Origin: Mucilaginibacter flavidus
GTDB taxonomy: Bacteria > Bacteroidota > Bacteroidia > Sphingobacteriales > Sphingobacteriaceae
Length of the DNA stretch: 64,000 nt
NCBI RefSeq assembly: GCF_024055575.1
Contig: NZ_JAMXOE010000004.1
Span: forward strand, 124,001-188,000
Reading direction: 5' to 3'
Each line of letters opens with the position of its first letter. The stretch's first letter is position 1. Made by a program: the position numbers and the translations under genes. Below are positions 44,467 through 53,428 of this stretch, piece by piece. The notes beneath the pieces were generated by a model that ran no database searches, was not told the DNA's origin, and was given only the letters and a program-made list of their open reading frames with translations.

Positions 44467-45018
44467 ATGAACTTCTTTATAAAAAATATGGTAGGCCCGC
44501 GGTGCAAAATGATTGTTGAGCAGGAATTTGAAAAAATCGGGTTAAAATGCATCAATATTGAGTTGGGGAGGGTAACCATTACGGGCGATGCTTCAGCGGC
44601 ACAAATTATGGAAGCGGGACTCGCTTTATCAAACTACGGCCTGGTGCTGCTGGATAATAAAAAGAATATTTTAGTTGAAAGCATTAAGCGGGTAATCGTG
44701 GATATGATTACTTATAGCGACTCGCCCCTTAAAACCAATTTCTCCGACTACCTCAGCACGGAATTAAACTTTGATTATACCTACCTTGCCAATATATTTT
44801 CGGATGTGCAGGGCACCACCATCGAACAATTTATCATTTTAAATAAAATCCAGGCGGTTAAACAACTGATCTGGCAGGACGAGCTTACCCTTACCGAAAT
44901 TTCGTGGAAGCTCCACTACAGCAGCGTGGCGCACCTGTCTGCCCAATTTAAAAAGGTAACCGGCGTAACCCCCTCGCATTTTAAACAAGTTAGTTTTAAC
45001 GACCAAAAAAGCGCCTGA
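44467..45018 (+). CDS. AraC-family regulator with a metal-binding-domain-like N-terminus
   Basis: 183 residues. The N-terminal 70 residues (FFIKNMVGPRCKMIVEQEFE onward) look like a heavy-metal-associated ferredoxin-like fold with one of the two usual cysteines. The C-terminus has two helix-turn-helix units (TYLANIFSDVQGTTIEQFII and LTEISWKLHYSSVAHLSAQF, ending VTGVTPSHFKQ). This compact form is common in Sphingobacteriaceae. The ligand is unknown; the lost cysteine argues against metal binding. It is next upstream, on the same strand, of the ice-binding/OmpA pair and could control it (inference). Confidence 0.82.
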   Translation: MNFFIKNMVGPRCKMIVEQEFEKIGLKCINIELGRVTITGDASAAQIMEAGLALSNYGLVLLDNKKNILVESIKRVIVDMITYSDSPLKTNFSDYLSTELNFDYTYLANIFSDVQGTTIEQFIILNKIQAVKQLIWQDELTLTEISWKLHYSSVAHLSAQFKKVTGVTPSHFKQVSFNDQKSA

Positions 45019-45167
45019 AAAATATTAGGGCAAACTCGATAAATAGTTGATTTATCCGCCTGATTATAGCGGATTTTGAGACGGTGTCGACATGCATCGC
45101 CCGAAGCAATTTCAACAGCACTAAACGGTTCTAAGGACAGTAAACGCCATTTTTCATAGTTCTTCCG

Positions 45168-45290
45168 ACGAAGCGTCCCGATGGAACGCATTTTGTAGTT
45201 TTTACGTTCCATCGAAACGTCTGGTCGGTAGCAATAACCATGAAGGTAGTTTCGTTACATCGGAAAGACTGGTGAATTCGACATTCTTTG
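45168..45290. repeat. dispersed GTTCC/GGAAC repeat, copy 2 (uninterrupted)
   Basis: It contains CGTCCCGATGGAACG, CGTTCCATCGAAACG, CTGGTCGGTAG, TAGTTTCGTTACATCGG and GACTGGTGAATTCGACATT, in the same order as at 1564-1905. The 503-base gene-free stretch 45019-45521 otherwise holds a dyad and promoter. Confidence 0.65.
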
Positions 45291-45394
45291 GGCTGAAGAA
45301 TATTACGGATTACTTAAAATTAAAAAAGGTACTACAAATCGTTGCCCAGCTAAGTTGTTTTTCTGCCTTTTGCCTTGACCGAAAAATGTGTGAA

Positions 45395-45423
45395 TTATAT
45401 AACTTTTAGCAAAAGTTATATAA
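45395..45423. promoter_or_regulatory. 13-bp perfect dyad, probable regulator site for the ice-binding/OmpA unit
   Basis: TTATATAACTTTT - AGC - AAAAGTTATATAA. It ends 22 bases before an exact -7 box, so it covers or abuts the -33 region. Its length and perfection suggest a dimeric regulator site. Confidence 0.5.
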
Positions 45424-45445
45424 CATATCAGCTATAACCCATCCA

Positions 45446-45453
45446 TAGATTTG
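45446..45453 (+). promoter_or_regulatory. TAnnTTTG -7 promoter box of the ice-binding/OmpA unit
   Basis: TAGATTTG, 68 bases before the ATG at 45522. Confidence 0.5.
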
Positions 45454-45521
45454 TACTATCCTGAGATCTGACCCAATAAGACTTCCGGAGGACTTACAAT
45501 TTACTCTTCAAATATTTATTC

Positions 45522-47405
45522 ATGAAAAAAAGATTTACTCTTATTATGGATAGTGCGCCATTGCCAAGCGGCAAGCACTATCCAAACGTATTTAAGCCCA
45601 TCGTGGCTACCATCCTGCTGGTTATTGCTTTAGCCGCAGGTTGCAAAAAAGATGACTTTAAAGGCGAAATAAAAGGCAATTGCCCCGTAGTAGTTTCAAC
45701 CGACCCGGCTGATAAAGCGGTGGACGTTGTTCTTGAAAAAGCAATATCGGTAACGTTTAATACCAATATGTCTGTTGGTACTGTCAACGCTAACACATTT
45801 ACCATAAAACAGGGCGCGACAGCAGTAGCAGGCAAAATTACCGCATCGGCCGATGCTAAAACGTTTACGTTTACGCCCACCGTACCGCTTTTACCATTTG
45901 CGATTTACACCGGCACCATTACAACCGGGGCCACTGATACGCTGCGGACAGCGTTGGTTAGTAATTTTGTGTGGAGCTTTACTACCATCCCGCAGTTAAC
46001 ACTAACTGCAAACCCAACCATTGGCGGCACAGCCACTGGCGAGGGCGTATTTGCCCGCGATACGGTTGCTACCGCAACGGCAACACCCAGCGCGGGCTAT
46101 GCTTTTGTTAACTGGACAGAAAACGGCACCATAGTTTCAACAAGTTCCAGCTACCAGTTTACTTTAAGTGCCAACCGTGCACTGGTTGCAAACTTTAAGG
46201 TGATCCCGCCATCGCAATTTGCAGTAGCGTTATCATCGCTACCGGTTAAAGGCGGAACAACAAGCGGCTCGGGCGCTTACAATGCCGGCACCAAGGTAAC
46301 GGTAACCGCATCGCCAAGCGCCAAGTACACGTTTATCAACTGGACGGAGAATGGCAACATTGTTTCCGCAAGCTCCAGCTACCAGTTTATTTTAGCTGGC
46401 AACCGCAAGCTGATCGCCAATTTTAAGGCTATACCGGCCTCGCAATTTGCGCTTACCATAACTTCAAACCCGGCCGAAGGCGGCTCGACAACAGGTTCGG
46501 GTGCTTATAATGCAGGGGCAACGGCAACTATACAGGCAACAGCAAATGCAGGTTACAACTTTACATCATGGAGCGGCGACGCATCGGGTTCAACCAATCC
46601 GTTAAATGTTACCATGAGCGCTAATAAAAACATCACGGCAAACTTTACGCTGATAGTGGTGGTGCCACCGCCAAACTTAGGCTCTATAGATATCTTTGGT
46701 GCATTTGGCGGCAACGCAGGTGTAACCAACCAGGGGTTGAATACCATTATTAATAACGGCAGTATAGGCACAACAGCCGCATCAACCCTGATAACAGGCT
46801 TTCACGATGGCACAACTGCAGATGTGTATACCGAAACACCGCTTAACAAAGGCGACGTAACCGGCCGTATATACACCGCACCACCTGCACCGGGCAACGC
46901 TACTTCGTTTGCCATTGCATCGCAGGCGCTTATTGATGCCACCATTGCTTATAACAGTATTTCCCCTGCATCAAAACCAGGAGGTACCGATCCGGGCGCC
47001 GGCGAATTAGGCGGACTGACTTTAGCAGCGGGCGTATACAAATCTGCCAGCGGTACATTTAAAATAACCAACGGTGATCTTACCCTCGATGCAAAAGGCG
47101 ACCCGAATGCAGTATTTATATTCCAGACAGCTGCGGGGCTTACCGTAGGCACCGCCGGTCCGGCAGGAGCAAGGAACGTTAAACTGAAAGGCGGCGCACA
47201 AGCTAAAAATGTATTCTGGTATGTAGGCAGCGCAGCTGTAATTAATGGCGCAGGTGGCGGTATCATGACAGGTACCATCATTGCCACAGCAGGCGTTACG
47301 TTCTCAACAGCAGGCAATGCTGTGCAAACGGTATTAAATGGCAGGGCTATTTCACTGGTAGCTTCGGTTACCATGGTAAATACCACTATCAATGTGCCAC
47401 AATAA
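45522..47405 (+). CDS. ice-binding-like (DUF3494) surface lipoprotein with Ig-like and glycine/Asn-Trp repeats
   Basis: 627 residues. The lipobox is LALAAGCKKDD, preceded by a rather long N-terminus. Order: a Big_5 Ig-like domain (about 57-150), three ~75-residue repeats with the signature GSGAYNAG...A-x-Y-x-F-x-x-W (about 155-225, 233-305, 310-375), then the DUF3494 beta-helix (from GSIDIFGAFGGNAGVTNQGL to the end). DUF3494 proteins include ice-binding proteins but many act as surface adhesins. Antifreeze activity is not claimed. It is followed 81 bases on by an OmpA protein that may anchor it. Confidence 0.9.
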   Translation: MKKRFTLIMDSAPLPSGKHYPNVFKPIVATILLVIALAAGCKKDDFKGEIKGNCPVVVSTDPADKAVDVVLEKAISVTFNTNMSVGTVNANTFTIKQGATAVAGKITASADAKTFTFTPTVPLLPFAIYTGTITTGATDTLRTALVSNFVWSFTTIPQLTLTANPTIGGTATGEGVFARDTVATATATPSAGYAFVNWTENGTIVSTSSSYQFTLSANRALVANFKVIPPSQFAVALSSLPVKGGTTSGSGAYNAGTKVTVTASPSAKYTFINWTENGNIVSASSSYQFILAGNRKLIANFKAIPASQFALTITSNPAEGGSTTGSGAYNAGATATIQATANAGYNFTSWSGDASGSTNPLNVTMSANKNITANFTLIVVVPPPNLGSIDIFGAFGGNAGVTNQGLNTIINNGSIGTTAASTLITGFHDGTTADVYTETPLNKGDVTGRIYTAPPAPGNATSFAIASQALIDATIAYNSISPASKPGGTDPGAGELGGLTLAAGVYKSASGTFKITNGDLTLDAKGDPNAVFIFQTAAGLTVGTAGPAGARNVKLKGGAQAKNVFWYVGSAAVINGAGGGIMTGTIIATAGVTFSTAGNAVQTVLNGRAISLVASVTMVNTTINVPQ

Positions 47406-47486
47406 CTAACTGTTGATTTACCTGGTTTATCCCCTTCGGGGGATTTACCTAAACTACAATACTCATCAATTTAAAGAAGATACAAC

Positions 47487-49436
47487 ATGTTACCCATAAA
47501 TAAAATACTACCCAAAGTCATCACCTGTATGCTGATGATTATAATGGCCGGCACCACGGTTAAAGCTCAAACAACGCAGCCCACATGGTGGTTTGGCGCA
47601 TCTGGCGCTGCAAATTTTAATTTTTACGATGGTACAACCCAACGCTTAACCAGCTCGCTAATAGCGCCCACCGCGTTCCATAAAGGCAAAGGTGTGGCCC
47701 CCTATGGGTCGGTGCTGGTTGAATACCGCCCGGTGGGCGTGTGGGGCGTTATGTTAAACGTAGCCTATGACGGCCGCGGCGGCAAATTTGACGGCGTAGT
47801 GGCCCCATGCGATTGCCCCGCTACCTTAAAAACAAGCACAAGCTACATTGCTATTGAGCCAAGTTTGCGCTTAAGCGTACCAGCAACCGGCCTGTATTTT
47901 TTTACAGGGCCAAGGATTGCATTTAATGCAAGCAGCGGCTTCGACTATACCCAACTGAGGCAGCCAAACACCAGCGCCGAACTGGTTGCAATGCATAAAA
48001 CCATTATTTCGGGCCAGGTTGGCGCCGGTTACGATATAATGATGTCGTCGGCAAACAGCACTACAAAGGTTAGCCTTTCGCCGTTTGTTTCATTTCATCC
48101 CTATTTCGGCCAGGCACCTCGCAGCATCGAAAGCTGGCAGGTTACCACCGTACGCGCCGGTATTGCGCTCAAGTTTGGCAAGGGTTCAAAAGCCAAAGTT
48201 AAAGATGTTGTAGCAGCAGTACCACCACCTGCGCCACCGGTACACAGTTTTGTGTTTAACGTGCGTGCACCATTAGCAGTGCCGTTACAGCGCCAGGTAA
48301 GCGAAACTTTGCCGCTGCGCAACTCGGTGTTTTTTGATGAAGGGTCCACACAAATTTCTGCAAGGTACGTGATGCTTACACCTGACCAGGCGACCACTTT
48401 CAGGGAAGAACAACTGCAGAATGCACAAACCGACAATAACACCGGCCGCTCAGCAAGGCAGTTAAATGTTTATCATAATATTCTTAACATTTTGGGCGAC
48501 CGTTTAAGGGCAAACCCAAATGCGGTAATTTTACTTACCGGTGCATCGGCCAACGGCCCTAAAGAAGGCAAGGAACTTGCTGAAACAGTAAAACAGTATT
48601 TAGTTGCCACGTTCGCAATTGATGGTTCACGAATAGCCGTACAGGGCCGTACCAAACCAGTTATCCCATCAGAACATCCTGGCGGCACCAAAGAACTTAC
48701 ATTGCTCCGTGCTGGCGACCGTCGTGTTGATATAACCAGCGCTTCACCTCAATTATTGGTAGAAGTTGGCGGCGATATGATGAAGCCAGTGCAGATAAAC
48801 GCCACCCAGGTAAACCCGCTTGACAGCCAGGTAGTATTAAATGTCGATAGCGCTCAACAACTGCTTAAATCGTGGTCGGTTGATGTTACCGATAGCAAAG
48901 GCGTTGCCCAGCATTTCGGGCCATATACCAGCGACCAGGCAAGCATACCAGGTGCCACTATTTTAGGCACTAACCCTGATGGCGATTACAAGATAGTGAT
49001 GACAGGCGAAACCACCACCGGCAAACCGGTTAGAATGGAAAGTACCGTCCACTTAGTACGCCAGGACGGCGCAGTTGTTAAAGGCATACGCTACAGTATA
49101 TTGTATGATTTTGACAAAGCAAACTCTATAGCATCGTACGACAAATTCTTAACCGATATTGTAGCAGCTTCAATCACCGATGGTTCAACCGTTATTATAC
49201 ACGGCCACACCGATAAAATTGGCGATGTGGACCACAATATGAAGTTATCAAAAGAACGCGCAATGGATGTTCAAAACACCCTGCAACGTGCATTAACCAA
49301 AGCCGGTAAAACCAACGTTAAGTTTGAAACCTTAGGTTTTGGCGAGGATGCAGCCAACGCACCGTTTGACAATAACACCACCGAAGAACGCTTTTATAAT
49401 CGTACGGTTATAATTGATATTGTACCGGTGAAATAG
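47487..49436 (+). CDS. OmpA-family outer-membrane protein
   Basis: 649 residues with signal peptide (CMLMIIMAGTTVKAQ). The N-terminal third is an eight-strand-type beta-barrel (ASGAANFNFYDG...GIALKFGKG), a proline-rich linker follows (AAVPPPAPPVHS), and there is an unusual long middle domain. The C-terminal OmpA peptidoglycan-binding domain has IHGHTDKIGDVDHNMKLSKE and RFYNRTVIIDIVPVK. Co-oriented with the ice-binding-like lipoprotein and ending in a strong terminator, so the two form an operon. Confidence 0.92.
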   Translation: MLPINKILPKVITCMLMIIMAGTTVKAQTTQPTWWFGASGAANFNFYDGTTQRLTSSLIAPTAFHKGKGVAPYGSVLVEYRPVGVWGVMLNVAYDGRGGKFDGVVAPCDCPATLKTSTSYIAIEPSLRLSVPATGLYFFTGPRIAFNASSGFDYTQLRQPNTSAELVAMHKTIISGQVGAGYDIMMSSANSTTKVSLSPFVSFHPYFGQAPRSIESWQVTTVRAGIALKFGKGSKAKVKDVVAAVPPPAPPVHSFVFNVRAPLAVPLQRQVSETLPLRNSVFFDEGSTQISARYVMLTPDQATTFREEQLQNAQTDNNTGRSARQLNVYHNILNILGDRLRANPNAVILLTGASANGPKEGKELAETVKQYLVATFAIDGSRIAVQGRTKPVIPSEHPGGTKELTLLRAGDRRVDITSASPQLLVEVGGDMMKPVQINATQVNPLDSQVVLNVDSAQQLLKSWSVDVTDSKGVAQHFGPYTSDQASIPGATILGTNPDGDYKIVMTGETTTGKPVRMESTVHLVRQDGAVVKGIRYSILYDFDKANSIASYDKFLTDIVAASITDGSTVIIHGHTDKIGDVDHNMKLSKERAMDVQNTLQRALTKAGKTNVKFETLGFGEDAANAPFDNNTTEERFYNRTVIIDIVPVK

Positions 49437-49462
49437 TAAAGCATACAGTTTTTAAAAGGAAG

Positions 49463-49489
49463 GGCGGCAGAAATGCCGCCTTTTTTTTT
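49463..49489 (+). terminator. intrinsic terminator of the ice-binding/OmpA operon
   Basis: GGCGGCA - GAAA - TGCCGCC followed by nine T. Textbook form. Confidence 0.92.
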
Positions 49490-49521
49490 GAGCTAAAAAA
49501 CGCTATAGCCCTACACCGCCC

Positions 49522-49569
49522 GTTTAAGCATTTTGCTTAAACGCTAACAATTTAAGCGTCCCGCTTAAA
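49522..49569. repeat. twin TTTAAGC/GCTTAAA hairpins
   Basis: GTTTAAGC-ATTTT-GCTTAAAC and ATTTAAGCG-TCC-CGCTTAAAT in succession. The same core palindrome is used twice with different flanks. Confidence 0.6.
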
Positions 49570-49716
49570 TCCAAATTAATAAATAATCTTTAACGGACTA
49601 TTTATGTCAACCTGATTTATCATTTCATGGCGCGTAAAGGTTATAGCCACACACCCCAAAAACATCTATTTATGTAAAACCGGAACGCTTTGTGGATTCG
49701 TTAAAAAATAAAACGC

Positions 49717-49777
49717 CTGATAATCAGTATGTTTCATAGCGTTCCGGGTGTTCCGCGTGTAAAAATGGAACGCTTTG
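49717..49777. repeat. 61-bp dispersed element, copy 2
   Basis: 59 of 61 bases identical to 4476-4536, same orientation relative to the following gene. An extra partial GGAACGCTTTG lies at 49682. Confidence 0.65.
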
Positions 49778-49868
49778 CGGGGTTTCAAGCTGCAAAGTAA
49801 CATAAAACTTAGCCCCTACATCACCCCCTCAAATTCCCACATCCGCTTCCCATTTTCCCCAATTTCAT

Positions 49869-49876
49869 TACATTTG
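49869..49876 (+). promoter_or_regulatory. TAnnTTTG -7 promoter box of the EVE gene
   Basis: TACATTTG, fifteen bases before the ATG at 49892. Confidence 0.5.
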
Positions 49877-49891
49877 GCAAAAACCTTTAAC

Positions 49892-50299
49892 ATGAACTAT
49901 TGGCTTGTAAAATCAGAACCACATAAATACAGTTGGGAGAAATTTAACCAGGAGGGCCACACCTTTTGGGATGGCGTTCGCAACTACCAGGCACGCAACA
50001 ACCTGCGCGAAATGACGGAAGGCGACCTGGTGCTGTTTTACCACAGCAACGAGGGTAAAGAAGTTGTCGGCATAGCCAAAGTAGCCAAAACCGCCTACCA
50101 GGACCCCACCACCACAGATCCAAACTGGCTGGTGGTAGACCTTGTACCCTACGAAACCTTGAAGACCCCCGTAACCCTCGAAACCATAAAAGCCGATGAG
50201 CGCCTGAAGGATGTGGGCCTGGTTCGCCAGGGTCGCCTGAGCGTAATGGGTATGAAGCGCGAAGAGTTCGACCGGATTGTTGAACTTGGTAGCCGCTAA
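49892..50299 (+). CDS. EVE (PUA-like) domain protein
   Basis: 135 residues. The family start NYWLVKSEPHKYSWEKF is present, with WDGVRNYQARNNLREM and VGIAKV following. EVE domains bind modified nucleobases in DNA or RNA; stand-alone copies like this are widespread and their natural ligand is largely unknown. An earlier in-frame start would pre-date the -7 box, so the ATG at 49892 is used. Only four bases separate it from the next gene. Confidence 0.93.
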   Translation: MNYWLVKSEPHKYSWEKFNQEGHTFWDGVRNYQARNNLREMTEGDLVLFYHSNEGKEVVGIAKVAKTAYQDPTTTDPNWLVVDLVPYETLKTPVTLETIKADERLKDVGLVRQGRLSVMGMKREEFDRIVELGSR

Positions 50300-50303
50300 G
50301 CTG

Positions 50304-51431
50304 ATGTATAAGAGCTTACCCGCCGGCTATGCAAAATTGATATTTGCGGCGCTATTGCTGTTTTCGGCAACTGCTGCATTGGCACAGCCGCAGTTTAAGG
50401 ACCTTGAAAACTTTTTTTCGCTCCCAAAAAGCTACGTGGTGGGCTATACCAAAACCGCCCCTGTTATTGATGGCGATATCACTGATGCCGCCTGGCAGCA
50501 GGCCAAATGGACGGATGATTTTGTGGACATTGAGGGTAACCTGAAACCCAACCCGCCGTTAAAAACCAATATCAAAATGCTTTGGGATGATACCTGCCTG
50601 TATATTGCCGCGCAAGTTAGCGACCCTAACGTTTGGGCCTACCTTAAAAAGCATGATGACATTGTTTTCCAGGATAATGATGTGGAGGTTTTCATCAACC
50701 CCAATAACACCACGCACCAGTATTACGAGATTGAGTGTAATGCCGTTAACACCATTTTTGATTTGTTTTTAAACAAGCCTTACCGCAACCTGGGTTTGCC
50801 CATGAGCGCCTGGAATGTAAATGGCATGCGGTCGGCGGTAAAGGTGCAGGGAACACTTAACGACCCGTTGGATATTGATAAGGGCTGGACAATGGAAATG
50901 GCCATCCCGTTCAAGGCCATCAGCCTGGGCAACCGCACGCAGGTGCCGCGCGAAGGCACCTTGTGGCGCATCAACTTTTCGCGGGTGGAGTGGGACACCA
51001 AAACTGTAAACGGCAAATACGAAAAATTAAAGGATGCCAATGGGCGCAACCTGCCCGAACATAACTGGGTTTGGAGCCCGCAGGGTGTGGTAAATATGCA
51101 TTACCCCGAGCGCTGGGGTTACCTGCAGTTTACAAAAAATGCCGCCAGCGATGCGAAATTTGCCACTCCTTACGCTGAACTGCAAAAACAATATTTATGG
51201 CTGGCTTATTACAGGCAGAAAGCCTTGATTAACCGGCACAACGCCTATGGGCTCACTTTAAAAGAACTGGATATTGACGCCAAAGTTACCATTAACGGCA
51301 ATAGTAATTTACTGAAGATGGAAGCCAGCCCGCACCAGTTTATGGCGTTTATAACCGATAGTAAAAACAACATAACTTATACCATTGACCAGGATGGGTT
51401 TGTAACCATTTTAGCCCCCCCAACACTATGA
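50304..51431 (+). CDS. secreted CBM9-like carbohydrate-binding protein
   Basis: 375 residues with signal peptide (AKLIFAALLLFSATAALAQ). The family-9 carbohydrate-binding/DOMON-like core is at about 50-250 (PVIDGDITDAAWQQAKWTDD, VFINPNN, WTMEMAIPFKAI, RINFSRVEW), followed by about 100 residues that look helical. No catalytic residues are evident. It overlaps the next gene by four bases (ATGA), so the two products are made together and probably act on the same glycan. Confidence 0.85.
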   Translation: MYKSLPAGYAKLIFAALLLFSATAALAQPQFKDLENFFSLPKSYVVGYTKTAPVIDGDITDAAWQQAKWTDDFVDIEGNLKPNPPLKTNIKMLWDDTCLYIAAQVSDPNVWAYLKKHDDIVFQDNDVEVFINPNNTTHQYYEIECNAVNTIFDLFLNKPYRNLGLPMSAWNVNGMRSAVKVQGTLNDPLDIDKGWTMEMAIPFKAISLGNRTQVPREGTLWRINFSRVEWDTKTVNGKYEKLKDANGRNLPEHNWVWSPQGVVNMHYPERWGYLQFTKNAASDAKFATPYAELQKQYLWLAYYRQKALINRHNAYGLTLKELDIDAKVTINGNSNLLKMEASPHQFMAFITDSKNNITYTIDQDGFVTILAPPTL

Positions 51432-52510
51432 ATAAACGCGATTTTATAAAAGCCGGCCTGCTTGCGGGTGTGGCATCGCAATTGCCTTTAAAAGGTTTGG
51501 CTGCTGCTGTTGTGGCCGGTGCTAAGCATAAAAAGATAAAAAACTGGGTTTGGACAAACCCCAACCAAAAAGATACCGACGAGGAATTGACCACCCGTTA
51601 TATCAGCTATAAAGCCGCCGGCATAACCGGCATCTTGTTCGAGGCGGATAGTGAACGGCATTTCCGCGCTGCAAAAGCCCACGGGTTGGAGGCGCACCGT
51701 TGGATATGGACCTTTAACCGTGCCGAGCTGGTAAGCATTCACCCGGACTGGTACAGCAAAAACCGCAACGGCGATTCGTGCGCCGATAAGCCGCCTTATG
51801 TAAATTATTACCGCTGGCTTTGCCCGTCGCGCCCCGAGGTACAGCAGTATTTGGAACAACAGGTAACCGATATTTTGGATAAGGATTATATCGACGGCAT
51901 CCACCTTGATTATGTGCGCTACTGTGATGTGGTACTGCCCGTAAACCTGTGGGCCAATTACAAAATTGAGCAAACCAAAGAACTGCCGGAGTATGATTAT
52001 TGCTACTGCGAGGTTTGCCGCGCCAAATTTAAGGAGCAGTACGGCACGGAGCTGGCTGATATACAGTTCCCGGAAGCCAGCCTGTCGTGGCGGTTGTTCA
52101 GGTACAATAATATCAGCAGGGTGGTAAACAGCCTGTCGAATATTGCCCATCAGCATAAAAAACTAATTACCGCCGCCGTTTTCCCAACGCCCGAAATTGC
52201 CCGCCGCAACGTTCGGCAAGACTGGACAAACTGGAAGCTCGACGGCGTTTGCCCCATGATATACCACGGCTTCTACAAAGAAAAAGTAACCTGGATAGGA
52301 GATGCCGTTGCTGAAGGTGTCCACTTTTTGGCAGGGGCATTCCCGCTGTATGCTGGTTTGTATTTGTCTGATTTTAAAAACGATGACGAAATAAGGCAAG
52401 GTGTGCAGTTAGCATTTAAGAACGGCGCACACGGGGTTTCATTTTTTGGAAATGTAACGCCGGGAGTGTTGGAGATTTTGAGGTCGGAACTGGTTGAGAA
52501 ACACGCGTAA
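51428..52510 (+). CDS. putative TIM-barrel glycoside hydrolase-like protein, Tat-type signal
   Basis: 360 residues. The N-terminus NKRDFIKAGLLAGVASQL has the KRDF Tat-like form. The body is a TIM barrel similar to GHL10/DUF-type putative hydrolases: HPDWYSKN, YIDGIHLDYVRYCD (with the likely acidic active-site residues on this strand), CEVCRAKF and GVCPMIYHGFYKEK. Four cysteines are clustered (CYCEVC). Substrate unknown; the coupled upstream gene encodes the binding partner. Confidence 0.8.
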   Translation: MNKRDFIKAGLLAGVASQLPLKGLAAAVVAGAKHKKIKNWVWTNPNQKDTDEELTTRYISYKAAGITGILFEADSERHFRAAKAHGLEAHRWIWTFNRAELVSIHPDWYSKNRNGDSCADKPPYVNYYRWLCPSRPEVQQYLEQQVTDILDKDYIDGIHLDYVRYCDVVLPVNLWANYKIEQTKELPEYDYCYCEVCRAKFKEQYGTELADIQFPEASLSWRLFRYNNISRVVNSLSNIAHQHKKLITAAVFPTPEIARRNVRQDWTNWKLDGVCPMIYHGFYKEKVTWIGDAVAEGVHFLAGAFPLYAGLYLSDFKNDDEIRQGVQLAFKNGAHGVSFFGNVTPGVLEILRSELVEKHA

Positions 52511-52544
52511 ACTAATGTGCTGATAGCGAGCGTACTATGCAAGC

Positions 52545-52690
52545 GTGATTGCGAGGAACGAAGCAACCTCTACATAGGACAGTCATGAACCTCAAGTTGA
52601 TGGTGATCTTGCAGCGGCTGATAGGTCTCCACAAAGATTTTGCTCCTTGATTTGGTTGTGCAGAGGTTGCTTCGTTCCTCGCAATGACGT
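52545..52690. repeat. ~150-bp GTCATTGCGAGGAACGAAGC element, copy 3
   Basis: Arms TGCGAGGAACGAAGCAACCT and complement. Interior AGGACAGTCATGAACC and GCGGCTGATAGGT. Eight T follow the right arm, so this copy may terminate the glycan-gene transcript. Confidence 0.75.
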
Positions 52691-52708
52691 TTTTTTTAGA
52701 TTTGGGTG

Positions 52709-53233
52709 CTACCCGTTATTCTCCCCAAAAAACAGGGCCTTCAACTCCGTAGCATCATCCGGTTTCATTTTACCGCCGAGTATTAAACGCAGCTGGCGGC
52801 GGCGCAGGGCGCCTTCAAATAGAACTATTTCGTCGGGTGTTTCGGGTATCAGTTCGGGTACAGGTATGGTGAGGTTGTTTTGGTCTAACGCCACAAAGGT
52901 GTAAAAGGCCTCGTTACTCTTGTAACGGTTCCCCGATGGGATATTCTCGGCCCAAACATCAAGCCTCACCTCAACCGAGGTGTTGAACGCCCGGGAAACC
53001 TTGGCCTCGATGGTTATCACATCGCCCAGCTTAATAGAATGCTTGAAAGAAACATTATCCACAGATGCCGTTACCACAATGCGGTTGCAATGCTTTTGTG
53101 CTGCAATAGCCGCGGCAATATCCATCCAGTGCAGTAAGCGCCCGCCCATTAAATTGTTAAGTGTATTGGTATCATTGGGCAACACCAGCTCATTCATAAT
53201 GGTGTACGATTCTTTGGGCGATTTTCCTTTCAT
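52709..53233 (-). CDS. acyl-CoA thioesterase (hotdog fold)
   Basis: 174 residues. Hotdog thioesterase of the acyl-CoA hydrolase type. The signature is NDTNTLNNLMGGRLLHWMD, with the catalytic Asn/Asp region, then the substrate helix AAAIAAQKHC and VVTASVDNVSFKH. Length and order match the cytosolic BACH-like family. Its ATG is four bases from an exact TATCTTTG box, so translation is from a leaderless transcript. Confidence 0.9.
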   Translation of the reverse strand: MKGKSPKESYTIMNELVLPNDTNTLNNLMGGRLLHWMDIAAAIAAQKHCNRIVVTASVDNVSFKHSIKLGDVITIEAKVSRAFNTSVEVRLDVWAENIPSGNRYKSNEAFYTFVALDQNNLTIPVPELIPETPDEIVLFEGALRRRQLRLILGGKMKPDDATELKALFFGENNG

Positions 53234-53237
53234 GGGG

Positions 53238-53245
53238 CAAAGATA
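53238..53245 (-). promoter_or_regulatory. TAnnTTTG -7 promoter box of the thioesterase gene
   Basis: Minus-strand TATCTTTG, four bases before the ATG at 53233. Confidence 0.55.
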
Positions 53246-53266
53246 GTGAATGAGGCAAGATTTTGA

Positions 53267-53382
53267 GAATCAAGAACCAAGAATCAAGAGCCAGGAGAGA
53301 ATCGCCAATCGCCGTTCTATTTTTCGTCTTGGTTCTTGTCTCTTGACTTTTGACTCTTGTTTTCTTGCCTCTTGATTCTAAC
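53267..53382. repeat. heptad-period hairpin arms (TCAAGAG family), upstream of the DPP-IV-like gene
   Basis: Left arm GAATCAA GAACCAA GAATCAA GAGCCAG (53267-53294). Right arm GTCTTGG TTCTTGT CTCTTGA CTTTTGA CTCTTGT, then CTCTTGA TTCTAA (about 53326-53382). Third occurrence of this unit family in the window. Confidence 0.75.
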
Positions 53383-53428
53383 CTCTTTTCCCCTTAGCTT
53401 TAAGCACTCAAAACCCCAATTCCATTTT

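Noticed and set aside
45522..47405. Proven antifreeze protein
   Set aside because: DUF3494 alone does not show ice binding; many members are adhesins.
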